Shown here piece by piece: positions 25,721 to 33,379 of a stretch of 33,379 nt of DNA. Origin of the DNA: a virus; the IMG/VR virus record IMGVR_UViG_3300007609_000057, positions 1-33,379 of that record. One strand, written 5' to 3'. The stretch's first letter is position 1; each line of letters begins with the position of its first letter. The position numbers were made by a program, and so were the translations under genes. Below the pieces are notes generated by a model that worked only from the letters and a program-made list of their open reading frames with translations, had not been told where the DNA came from and ran no database searches.

Positions 25721-26795
25721 TTTCTAGCTCCGTTACTCTCTGATTTAGTTCTTGCAATGCTATAAGCAAAGCAGAAGTTAGCTCTGCGTATCTAATTCCA
25801 TCTGGGATAAGGTTGCCATTTTCGTCTTTTGCATAAGAAACAAAAATATCTAAGCCAGTTCCCGCTAAGTCTTCAGCTATAAACCCAGGATAGTCTCTAG
25901 CTTTGTTTCCATAAACTTCATATTCATCTTTTAGCTTGAAGCTCTTTGGTTGCATTGACAGAACGTCTGATGCGGAAAGCTCAAGTGGTTTTACGTCAGT
26001 CTTGTAGCGAATTGATGAAGTGGTTCTAATTAGAGAACCTTGGTCATTGATAGAAGCTCCAGTAGTGCCACCACCGATTAAGTTGTTCAGCCTAAAGTTT
26101 CCACTCAAATCAACGCTGGTGTCAATATCTACTGTGTTTCCAGGACCGCCGCCCAGAATGTCTATACCACTATTAGAACTTAGCACAAGACCATTTACAC
26201 CCTCAACCGTAGTGGTTGTTTGACCTTTCACGGTGAGTTGACTTTGCCCCAAAAGATACATTCCATTAGTTGAGTCTGCATACACGAAACCCACAGCAAG
26301 AGATGAGCCATCTCTGTAGAAAGTTATTCGGTCATCATTTGAAATAACAACTCTTTGACCAGAAGAACTTGTTTGAATTGTAAAACCAGTAAGTGTTCCT
26401 GCGCTAATTTGATTAGCCTCAATTGATCCAGCGTAAACGTATTGAGAATTAATTTCATCAGCAGTAATTGTTCCAGCTTCTATTTGATCAGCAGTAATCG
26501 AATTAGCTTCAATTTTATCGGCGGTAACACTTCCGTCTGCAAGCTTTACGCCGTTTAGTTCTTGGGTTTCTGGAACATAAATATTGTTAATTAGGGCTTC
26601 TAAAGAATCTTGCTGAATTGCCAAGTCGACAAAAGCTTTGTCAAGTCTGTTGTAGCTTGCTTGTAACTGATCATCTCTTGTGCGGTTATTTATATTGCTC
26701 TGAGTAAAGTCTCTTTCAAAAGTCTGAATTCTTGACTGAATTTCTCTAGCCCAAGGCTGAGACTGTCTAGGTAAGTAATTTTTTCTAAAGCTCAT
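25713..26795 (-). CDS. Tail fibre with S74 intramolecular chaperone
   Basis: A 360-aa protein. The N-terminal helical region (1-75) probably attaches to the tail. Short repeats follow at 85-137 (ADGSVTADKIEANSITADQI, AGTITADEI, AGSIEANQISAGTLTG), typical of fibre shafts. A beta-rich domain spans 140-250. The C-terminal Peptidase_S74 chaperone has SSIRYKTDVKPLE (S260/S261 and K265 as the candidate self-cleavage Ser-Lys pair), GFIAEDL and RYAELTSALLIALQELNQRV, then a coiled-coil end. The chaperone drives trimer folding, then cleaves itself off. The fibre is likely a receptor-binding part of the tail. Confidence 0.82.
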   Translation of the reverse strand: MSFRKNYLPRQSQPWAREIQSRIQTFERDFTQSNINNRTRDDQLQASYNRLDKAFVDLAIQQDSLEALINNIYVPETQELNGVKLADGSVTADKIEANSITADQIEAGTITADEINSQYVYAGSIEANQISAGTLTGFTIQTSSSGQRVVISNDDRITFYRDGSSLAVGFVYADSTNGMYLLGQSQLTVKGQTTTTVEGVNGLVLSSNSGIDILGGGPGNTVDIDTSVDLSGNFRLNNLIGGGTTGASINDQGSLIRTTSSIRYKTDVKPLELSASDVLSMQPKSFKLKDEYEVYGNKARDYPGFIAEDLAGTGLDIFVSYAKDENGNLIPDGIRYAELTSALLIALQELNQRVTELENG

Positions 26796-28372
26796 TATGC
26801 CTCCGCTAAGGGTATTGTAGTAAATTCATTGAAGCTTAGGTAGTCATCAAGTGAATCTTCTGGATCAAATGCAAAGTCGGTTAGTTCATCAAATGTTTTG
26901 CCAGTCCACTTTGAATTGAAGTCAGCAATTGACGCACAGCTAACAGCTTCTATTTTAGTCGTGTTTTGATTGAAGTTTGCAGATATAACCCTAAACTTAT
27001 TGTCTTCGTAAAAGAAAGTAGATCCAATAGTATTTGCAAAGCTAGTGTCGACTGGGTTACTTATAGTCAGTCTTATGTTTGGACCACAGTTGAATTGAGC
27101 AGCAGCTAAACCTCTTGAAGCAATATCTAAGGGCTTGTTCATAAAATAGTTTTCTACAGTTGCTGGTTGCTCAAGCTCAGAAGTGTAGTCGCTGTCTGCA
27201 CCAGTGTAAAAACTCTTTACCTTCTTCTCAAAGAAGACACCTGTGCCAGTTATCCATAAAGCAGGAAAAGTAGTATCGCCAGTAGACTCAACACCTATTT
27301 TGTATGGAGCTAAAGTATTCTCGCCATTCACTCCTTCAATTTCAAGCACAGTTGGAGCAATAATTGTTACTTCAATTTCATTTGGGTTTTCCGTTAGCGA
27401 TACATTTAGTCTTCCACCTTGTGCCGCCCATTGAGCTGGAAGAATCGGCAAGTCATCAGATCCGACAACAACATACTCACCACTTGCTCCAGTGTAGGGC
27501 AAAGAACTTATTTGACTTACGTTGAGAGGTTGGTTCACGGACTCTAGAGACGCTTTGATCGGGAATCGCTTGATTAGCACTTCACCAGCTTCTACTTGCA
27601 ACTGATCGTTGATGCTAACATTTTCCAGCCCAAGAACTTCGTCTGTGCGATCTTCCTCTTCTGTGATTATGCCATTCTGCTTGTATTCAGTTTCATAAAT
27701 AGTTATGTCTATTCTCTGGTTTGCGTCAAAAGAATCAATCTCAAGTGAAATGTCAGAAGCATTGCTCACCAAGTCGGCTGTGCGGTCTTTTGCAATCCTG
27801 AAGTTCAAAGTGTATTTGTCGATAAACATTTCAAACGGGATGTCTTCATTGTCACTAGCTGACACTCCAGCACACAAAGCTTTTAGTTGCTCCCAGACGT
27901 TACCTTGCCAGCCAATAAAGCTAACTTGCTTGGCTTCTAGATAAGGCAAAAGCTCAGAGTCATAGACGGGAAAAACATCAACTAGGTTGCAGTAAGTGTC
28001 TAGGGCTTCTTTGAGAGTAGCTCCAGTTCCGCCAACAGGAGGAGCAGTTCGTTCAACATCTAGTCTTGCTTGAATTGTTTCGCCAGTAACGCTTACTAGC
28101 TCGTTGTTTTTAGAAATTTTTCTTACTTGAAATTCAATCTCATCATCGCCGTCAATGACGCTCATTGTATTGTTGATCAAGAACTTACTACTTGGGTGAG
28201 ACGTTGCCGTCTTTATCTCATTGACTGCAATAGCCTGGAATTGAACTTGACTTGTGCCACCAGATAGCTCAGTAGGCTCAAGACTTGTAACATCTTCAGT
28301 GTAAGAATAGGAAATCTCTGAGCCTTTTAGCACAGAGCCACTGCCTGTTAGCTTGAAAGTTTTTGCTGACAT
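26795..28372 (-). CDS. Minor tail protein, 525 aa
   Basis: A large, beta-rich acidic protein encoded between the Dit-like gene and the fibre. The N-terminal third (KTFKLTGSGSVLKGSEISYS) has alternating strands; the central part (VSFIGWQGNVWEQLKALCAG, FEMFIDKYTLNFRIA) resembles hub/baseplate-type minor tail proteins. The C-terminal region (about 380-470) has GLAAAQFNCGPNIRLTISNP. Position after tape measure and Dit-like genes makes it the probable tail-hub protein. Start and stop overlap the neighbours by one base. Confidence 0.65.
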   Translation of the reverse strand: MSAKTFKLTGSGSVLKGSEISYSYTEDVTSLEPTELSGGTSQVQFQAIAVNEIKTATSHPSSKFLINNTMSVIDGDDEIEFQVRKISKNNELVSVTGETIQARLDVERTAPPVGGTGATLKEALDTYCNLVDVFPVYDSELLPYLEAKQVSFIGWQGNVWEQLKALCAGVSASDNEDIPFEMFIDKYTLNFRIAKDRTADLVSNASDISLEIDSFDANQRIDITIYETEYKQNGIITEEEDRTDEVLGLENVSINDQLQVEAGEVLIKRFPIKASLESVNQPLNVSQISSLPYTGASGEYVVVGSDDLPILPAQWAAQGGRLNVSLTENPNEIEVTIIAPTVLEIEGVNGENTLAPYKIGVESTGDTTFPALWITGTGVFFEKKVKSFYTGADSDYTSELEQPATVENYFMNKPLDIASRGLAAAQFNCGPNIRLTISNPVDTSFANTIGSTFFYEDNKFRVISANFNQNTTKIEAVSCASIADFNSKWTGKTFDELTDFAFDPEDSLDDYLSFNEFTTIPLAEA

Positions 28373-29253
28373 TAGACCTCAATCCACTGAGTAGACAGAC
28401 CTACTTGTCCTTCGTTTATGTTAGCTGAGTAGTATTCGATGTTTACCGAATTGGAAAATTCTAATCCAGTTGTTCCCCTGCCAGAGACGAAACCGCCAGA
28501 CTCTGGGTAACCTGTGCCTTTTAGTATCTGAGCAATCATTCCGGCAACTGTAAAGTCGTAATCGTCTCCAGCTGGATTATAAAAGTAAATGTCAACCTTT
28601 GAGTAAACAGTTCCACTAATAATTGTGTTAGTCCTGTTGCTTGAGGTAACTGAAATTACATCAGGGTTAACGGACTCAATGCTTCCATCGCTTCTTCTGT
28701 ATCTGTCAATTCGCACACCTGCGGAACCCGAAGCAACCTGTCCGTGCCAGCCAAAGTGCAAACTGTAGCCATCAGGAATAATCAGGGTTAGCTTTTTAGT
28801 GCTGTCCTGTTCCGCTGTATCGCCTGACGTATATCTAACTGAAGTCGCTGGGTAATTTAGCAAGTTGCTGGCAGTATCTACATATTCAAATGGAGCTACA
28901 TCCCAAAGCTGTGGCCAAGATTGTTGTTGCAAAGCAGGAGCCGCCCAGTGAGGTGGAAGCAAGTTCATGTTGGTTGCATAAGGATCTAGCCAGTAAAAAG
29001 GGCCCTCGCCATAAATGCCATCTGAAAAGTCCTTGATTGTTTGCAAACTGTTTTCAAGCTCAGGAGCGTTTAGCGATCCTAGCCAGTTTGCACTAAAACG
29101 CCTGTGAGAGCCTCTAGAACGGTTTATATGCACTCTACCGTTTAGTAACTGCGACTCGTTGTAATAAGACTGTGAAGAGGCGTTCAAGCCTGTTCTAGGG
29201 GCATTTATCCAGACTTGGTTCTGGTCGTTGCCAAAATAAACTTTTCTATCCAT
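28372..29253 (-). CDS. Distal tail / minor tail protein, 293 aa
   Basis: Follows the tape measure gene directly (TAATG-type one-base overlap), the usual place for a Dit-like protein. Begins MDRKVYFGNDQNQVWINAPR. A block INRSRGSHRRFSANWLGSLN and YGEGPFYWLDPYATNMNLLP is of the type seen in actinophage minor tail proteins that follow the tape measure. The C-terminal half is a beta-sandwich-like stretch ending QVGLSTQWIEV. It would cap the tail tube and carry the hub. Confidence 0.65.
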   Translation of the reverse strand: MDRKVYFGNDQNQVWINAPRTGLNASSQSYYNESQLLNGRVHINRSRGSHRRFSANWLGSLNAPELENSLQTIKDFSDGIYGEGPFYWLDPYATNMNLLPPHWAAPALQQQSWPQLWDVAPFEYVDTASNLLNYPATSVRYTSGDTAEQDSTKKLTLIIPDGYSLHFGWHGQVASGSAGVRIDRYRRSDGSIESVNPDVISVTSSNRTNTIISGTVYSKVDIYFYNPAGDDYDFTVAGMIAQILKGTGYPESGGFVSGRGTTGLEFSNSVNIEYYSANINEGQVGLSTQWIEV

Positions 29254-32200
29254 TAGTTCAAGCCTCGCTGTGCCAGTAAGCTGTTGCCATCATTAGCAGA
29301 CTTTGCAATTGTGGCATTATCTGTATACAAGCTTATCGGTCTTTCCATAGCAGCCCTGAGCAATGCCCTATCCTCTGGAGAAAGTTGCATAACTCCTGAA
29401 CCGTTGCCGCTTCCGCCACCGCCAGACATTACTGGGTTTGCCCTTACCATGCTTTGATTTAGAGCGTTCATAAACGGAAGACCGTATTTGTCAACAGCAT
29501 TAGCTTGGATCACATACTCGCCGTCTGAAAGCATTGCTGGGATGCTGTCGCTTCTTGGTCCACCAGGACCGCTTATAAGTCCGCCGTTGCTATAACCGCT
29601 AACCAGTCCTCCATTTGCCAAAGCGGTGTAACCAAATCCACCAGAGTAAAGTCCAGCTGGAATAGCATTTGCTACCGTTTGAGTTATAACAATGTCTTTT
29701 TCAAGATCAGATAACCTCTTGTTTGCTTCATCAACAAAGTAATCAATGTCTGCTAAAGCAGTGTCAATTTCTGCACTTATTTCAGTTTCAATATTTTCAG
29801 GAATGTCTTCCATTGAAGCAATAAGTTCATCCTTGAGCACATCGGCCATGCTACTTGCTTCATCTTCGGTGTAGCCCATTTGCTTTGCGTTTTCTTCAAA
29901 TGCTGTTACCTGCTTGTCGATAATGTCGTTTAGATCAGCACCCTCTTCGGCATTGATCAACATAAAGGCTGTTGCGTCAGCATATTTCACAGCAAGATCT
30001 TCAAGAGCACGAGTTGCTTCAATTGTTTCTCTAGTGCTTTCGGTTCGCACGTCAATGATGCCTTGTTCAGCTTCTGCAATATCATCCTGCGAATCGGCAA
30101 TGTCTTGATTAGCATCTGATATATTGTTTTCTTCACCAGATATATCAGTGTCTATACCTTCTATTTCAGCACGAATGGCTTCAGCTCTCAGCAGGTCACC
30201 GTAGCGTAAAGCAACCTCTAGCTGGTATTCGAGTGTCCCTCTTTGAGCCTCTAGCTCTTTGATAGCAGCGTTAGCTTCTTCAATAGCTTGCCTAGCGTCA
30301 GTGATTTCTTCGTTTGCATCAGCAATGTCATCAGTAAAGTCTTGAATGGCTTCAGAGGCTTCCTCCTGTGCGTCTTCGTAGTCAAGCATCGCCAGTGTAA
30401 TTTCATCAAGTGCCCTAGCCTCTGCAAACCTAGCTTCAAGACCAGACTTTACTGATGAGGCAAAAGCATCAATTGCTTCAGCAGCTGTCACTGCTTCTTC
30501 ACCAGTGTTGTTCAGGACCGTGTTGAACCTTTGCATTTCTTTTGTGCTGGCAACTCCGGTAACTCCGAGATCATCAAGCGCTCTATCAATATGACGCAAG
30601 CCGTTTTCTCCGACTCCCATATTTGAAAGCACAGTCCTAAGGGACATTAGTGAGTTTGCAAATGATTTTACATCTCCCTGGGACTGATCTGCCAAAGCGT
30701 CAATAACATCAAGAATGTTTTGTACGTTTTCTTGACCACGTTCACTCCAGATACTAAATACTGCAGTGTTTTCTTGTAGTCCTGTGCCGAGTGACCGAAT
30801 TGCATCGTTGACACCAGCTTGCCTATTAAACCAGTTAAAGGTTTTTTCTAATTGCTCTTCTAGTTTTTCAAGTGCAGTTTTTGCAGTTCTGCTGGAAGTA
30901 CTGATTCTAGAAAGCGCATCGGAGATAGCTGTTTCATAAGACTCAGCAAAATCTCCACCAGTTGTCATCGCACTGTAAATTGCACCCAAGTTAGTAATGA
31001 CATCTTCACTAGCGTCTTCAGATGCTTCTGCAGAAGCAAGAAAACCAGCGACAATTTTAGCAGCAGCACTAAAATCGGGTTCTACGGCTAAACGAAGTCC
31101 GAGTTTTGCATACGCTCCGCCCATTTCAGACAAAGATGCACCAAATAAACCTCTTGTTCGGTCCCAAATATCAGAGGTGTCTTCACCTTGTTCACCAAGG
31201 GCAAAAATTCCAGCAGACACCCTTTCTAGTCCACCAATTACAGTATCGTCTTCTGCGAAGCCTGCGGCAAAGGCAGAATCTAAAAAGTCCTGCAGATTAT
31301 CTAGGTTGTCAGAAGATGCCTTGCCCACTCCATCAATACCCTCTTCAGTATCTTGCAACCCAAGAGCAAGCTCAGCATAAGCTTGTGCGTTATCTTGGTT
31401 AGCCGCTTCTTCTTTACCGACTAATTTTAAATAATCTTTAACGTTATCGTTTAGAGTTTTTTGGCTTTTTGCATTATCATCAGTTGAGTCGGAATTATCG
31501 TCAAGCTCATCAGAAGCTCCTTTAAGACTTTTTTGATATTCTTTCTCTGCTTCAATCCCGTCTTGAATTTCAGTATTTATTCCTTGAATATACCCAGCGG
31601 CATCTTGATATTGACTAAAGTCAAGATTACTTAGTTCATCAAACATGCGATAAAAATCTTCATTAGTTTTAGCATCAGCAAAAAGATTAGAAATAATCTC
31701 TGAAAACGCAGGGCCAAACTCAGCTTCTATTCCTTTAAGGGCAGCATCAACATCAAATTCTTCATCTAAAGGAGTGGCATCGTACTTAATTTTAAAGTTA
31801 ACTATCGCATCATCAATACTATCCATAAATGAAAGTTGTCGCTCAACAAGAGAAACGCCTCCGCCAGCTTTCTTAAGTTCTGCTTCGTAAATTTTATTTA
31901 TATCTAAGCCCAATTCCTTGATAACTTTCTTATCAGTATCCGAAAGGTCACGCTGATACTCAAAGAAAGATAATTCTTGATCGCCGATTGGCTCTTTTAG
32001 TCCTTCAAATATTAACTCACGGTATCTCTTGCCATTATCTTTTGCTATATCTAAATCAGCGTCTTCACCTTCTGGCACAGAGTCGCGATATTCCTCATAG
32101 AGGTCAATACCGAGTTGCAGAGCGTCGTTTACTTTAATTTGGGAATCTTCTAAGTCACCAAGTGTTTTTACCCTTGCTGATTCAGCGTCTTGCTCTAATG

Positions 32201-33379
32201 CGTTTGTGAAGGCTTCTAGACCGCCAGCTGCCGCAACACCAGCTTGCCCAACTTCTCTAAGCCTCTTCGCTTCTTCTTCAGCTTTCTTGGCAGAACTATC
32301 AAAAGCTCCACCCATACCAAGAACGGCAGTTCCAGCCAAAGCTATTCCGCTTGCAATTCCAACCCAAGGAAGCAATCTCAAAGCGACACTAAGACCCCTT
32401 GTTGCAGTTGCCGCTTGAGCGTTAGACAAAGCAAGTTGTTGATTTTTTTTAGTAAGCGTCCCAGCTAATACCGCAGCTTCCATTTGTTCTTTGTTTAAAA
32501 ACTCTAAGGCTCCGGTTTTCATCGTAACTGCAACTGTTGTTCCATCTATTTGACTTTTCAAAGCCTTTAAGGTAGAGATAAATCCAGTTGCTCCAAGAAT
32601 GTTCATGCTTTGCATCTGACCCATTTTTGCCATTGCAGTTCTCATGGCCAAAAGCTGTGCGGTTGCTATGTTCAGCACAAAGTTCATTCCTGCAAATGCT
32701 GCAGTTCCAGCTGCTAAAACTGTTATTGTGCCTAGAAGAAAACTACCGACTGGATTTTCTGCGAGTTTTGTGAACCATCCTACAAGTTCTATAACTGGAT
32801 CCAGAATACCTGCTAAAGCGGCAGCAAAAGGTCCAGCAGCAGCAGCTTGGAAAGCATCAAACGCATTGGCAAGCCTTTGTAGCTTGGAGTTTAGGTTATC
32901 CTGTGTTTTTTCATATACATTAGCTAGTTCAGTACCCTCAGCGTAAGCCTCACTCGTTTCACGAATTGACTTTTCATAGACATCCATGTTTTCAACAAGC
33001 CTCTGAATAACGTCAACAGTTCTCCTGTTTACAAATCCAAACTCATCTAGCTTGACTGTTAGGTTATCTACGCTACCAAGTCCCGAAAGAAACTCACTAA
33101 AGAAGGCTTCTGGATCAGATTCAAATAATTCTTTAGCGGCTGTTTCGGTCAAGCCCATGATGTTTGCAAAGTTTGTTATGTTTTCAGATGTCCCCTGAAC
33201 GGATCTATTCATTTCAGAGAACAACTCTTGAATCGCACCTCTGGCTCGTTCTGGTGGCACAGCTAGAGAGGACAATGCCGTAGCCAAACCAACAACTTGG
33301 TCCCCTGCAAATCCAGAGTTAGCAGCAGCCGCTACGATAGACTCTGACATTTTCAAGATTTCTTTTTCTGTTGCAACAG
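29253..33379 (-). CDS. Tape measure protein, 5' end cut by window edge
   Basis: At least 1374 codons, open to the right edge; the N-terminal start lies outside. The visible start, VATEKEILKMSESIVAAAAN then GFAGDQVVGLATALSSLAVP and PERARGAIQELF, is the conserved actinophage tape measure block. Two hydrophobic stretches follow near LDPVIELVGWFTKLAENPVG and LLPWVGIASGIALAGTAVLG. Long coiled coils fill the middle and the 1000-1150 region (DITDARQAIEEANAAIKELE). The Gly-rich C-terminus has ALANGGLVSGYSNGGLISGP and SDGEYVIQANAVDKYGLP, typical of the family. It sets tail length: about 1400 residues would give a tail near 200 nm using the usual 1.5 angstrom per residue. Confidence 0.92.
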   Translation of the reverse strand, partial: VATEKEILKMSESIVAAAANSGFAGDQVVGLATALSSLAVPPERARGAIQELFSEMNRSVQGTSENITNFANIMGLTETAAKELFESDPEAFFSEFLSGLGSVDNLTVKLDEFGFVNRRTVDVIQRLVENMDVYEKSIRETSEAYAEGTELANVYEKTQDNLNSKLQRLANAFDAFQAAAAGPFAAALAGILDPVIELVGWFTKLAENPVGSFLLGTITVLAAGTAAFAGMNFVLNIATAQLLAMRTAMAKMGQMQSMNILGATGFISTLKALKSQIDGTTVAVTMKTGALEFLNKEQMEAAVLAGTLTKKNQQLALSNAQAATATRGLSVALRLLPWVGIASGIALAGTAVLGMGGAFDSSAKKAEEEAKRLREVGQAGVAAAGGLEAFTNALEQDAESARVKTLGDLEDSQIKVNDALQLGIDLYEEYRDSVPEGEDADLDIAKDNGKRYRELIFEGLKEPIGDQELSFFEYQRDLSDTDKKVIKELGLDINKIYEAELKKAGGGVSLVERQLSFMDSIDDAIVNFKIKYDATPLDEEFDVDAALKGIEAEFGPAFSEIISNLFADAKTNEDFYRMFDELSNLDFSQYQDAAGYIQGINTEIQDGIEAEKEYQKSLKGASDELDDNSDSTDDNAKSQKTLNDNVKDYLKLVGKEEAANQDNAQAYAELALGLQDTEEGIDGVGKASSDNLDNLQDFLDSAFAAGFAEDDTVIGGLERVSAGIFALGEQGEDTSDIWDRTRGLFGASLSEMGGAYAKLGLRLAVEPDFSAAAKIVAGFLASAEASEDASEDVITNLGAIYSAMTTGGDFAESYETAISDALSRISTSSRTAKTALEKLEEQLEKTFNWFNRQAGVNDAIRSLGTGLQENTAVFSIWSERGQENVQNILDVIDALADQSQGDVKSFANSLMSLRTVLSNMGVGENGLRHIDRALDDLGVTGVASTKEMQRFNTVLNNTGEEAVTAAEAIDAFASSVKSGLEARFAEARALDEITLAMLDYEDAQEEASEAIQDFTDDIADANEEITDARQAIEEANAAIKELEAQRGTLEYQLEVALRYGDLLRAEAIRAEIEGIDTDISGEENNISDANQDIADSQDDIAEAEQGIIDVRTESTRETIEATRALEDLAVKYADATAFMLINAEEGADLNDIIDKQVTAFEENAKQMGYTEDEASSMADVLKDELIASMEDIPENIETEISAEIDTALADIDYFVDEANKRLSDLEKDIVITQTVANAIPAGLYSGGFGYTALANGGLVSGYSNGGLISGPGGPRSDSIPAMLSDGEYVIQANAVDKYGLPFMNALNQSMVRANPVMSGGGGSGNGSGVMQLSPEDRALLRAAMERPISLYTDNATIAKSANDGNSLLAQRGLN

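Noticed and set aside
32206-32946. Plus-strand frames opposite the tape measure gene
   Set aside because: Ala/Ser/Pro-rich antisense translations are a by-product of the codon use of the tape measure gene.
1-33379. CRISPR arrays, insertion sequences, integrase, lysogeny repressor
   Set aside because: No regular repeat-spacer pattern, transposase, integrase motif or recognisable repressor was found on either strand.

Overview
The window is most of the genome of a tailed siphovirus-type phage. It probably infects an actinobacterium. The evidence is two adjacent WhiB-family genes with the complete four-cysteine pattern, an actinophage-style tape measure, portal and capsid protease, and several TTG/GTG starts. 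Base composition is low to mid GC by eye, which would fit freshwater or marine actinobacteria, but that host assignment is inference. No integrase, repressor or excisionase was recognised, and no DNA polymerase.

Layout. (1) 1-4795, minus strand: head and packaging genes in transcription order: 55-aa protein, small terminase, FmdB-type zinc ribbon, large terminase, an inserted endonuclease VII/HNH gene, portal, and a capsid maturation protease cut by the left edge. (2) 4849-7227, minus strand: a 92-aa protein, an intrinsic terminator, then a small replication-linked operon read from 7227 downward: two-domain sliding clamp, 99-aa protein, a repeat-rich gap, SSB, a 30-aa membrane peptide and a 112-aa zinc protein. 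(3) 7228-7859: a 632-base divergent control region with promoters on both strands, duplicated operator-like modules, a short promoter-terminator unit and a 39-bp-arm inverted repeat. (4) 7860-21458, plus strand: a run of tightly overlapping small unknown genes to about 11.9 kb, then SNF2-type helicase, twin WhiB, Cas4/RecB-like nuclease, Sak4-like ATPase, DUF669/SSB-like protein, a tRNA-like element, AEP primase-helicase, HTH protein, RuvC-like resolvase, a conserved actinophage protein, a DnaQ-type exonuclease and a Cys-rich protein. (5) 21459-23218, plus strand: separate promoter, coiled-coil protein and a beta-class DNA methyltransferase. (6) 23219-23752: non-coding, with a candidate structured RNA of about 420 nt that contains a tRNA(UAA) and ends in an intrinsic terminator. 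(7) 23753-33379, minus strand: holin, second membrane protein, M23 endolysin, XhlA-like protein, lectin-like tail protein, S74-chaperone tail fibre, two minor tail proteins and a tape measure protein cut by the right edge.

How it fits together. Both edges lie inside one minus-strand late transcription unit: packaging and head genes run off the left edge, and tape measure, tail and lysis genes enter from the right edge. On a circular or permuted map the missing piece would hold the major capsid, connector and tail-tube genes. The replication set (clamp, two SSB-like proteins, primase-helicase, SNF2 helicase, Sak4-like recombinase, Cas4-like nuclease, RuvC resolvase, DnaQ exonuclease) suggests recombination-linked replication that borrows a host polymerase. 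The most unusual parts are the non-coding ones: the tRNA-containing structured RNA at 23.3-23.7 kb, the divergent control region at 7.2-7.9 kb, the palindrome and iteron-like gap at 6.0-6.3 kb, and the D-arm-less tRNA-like element at 16.1-16.2 kb.
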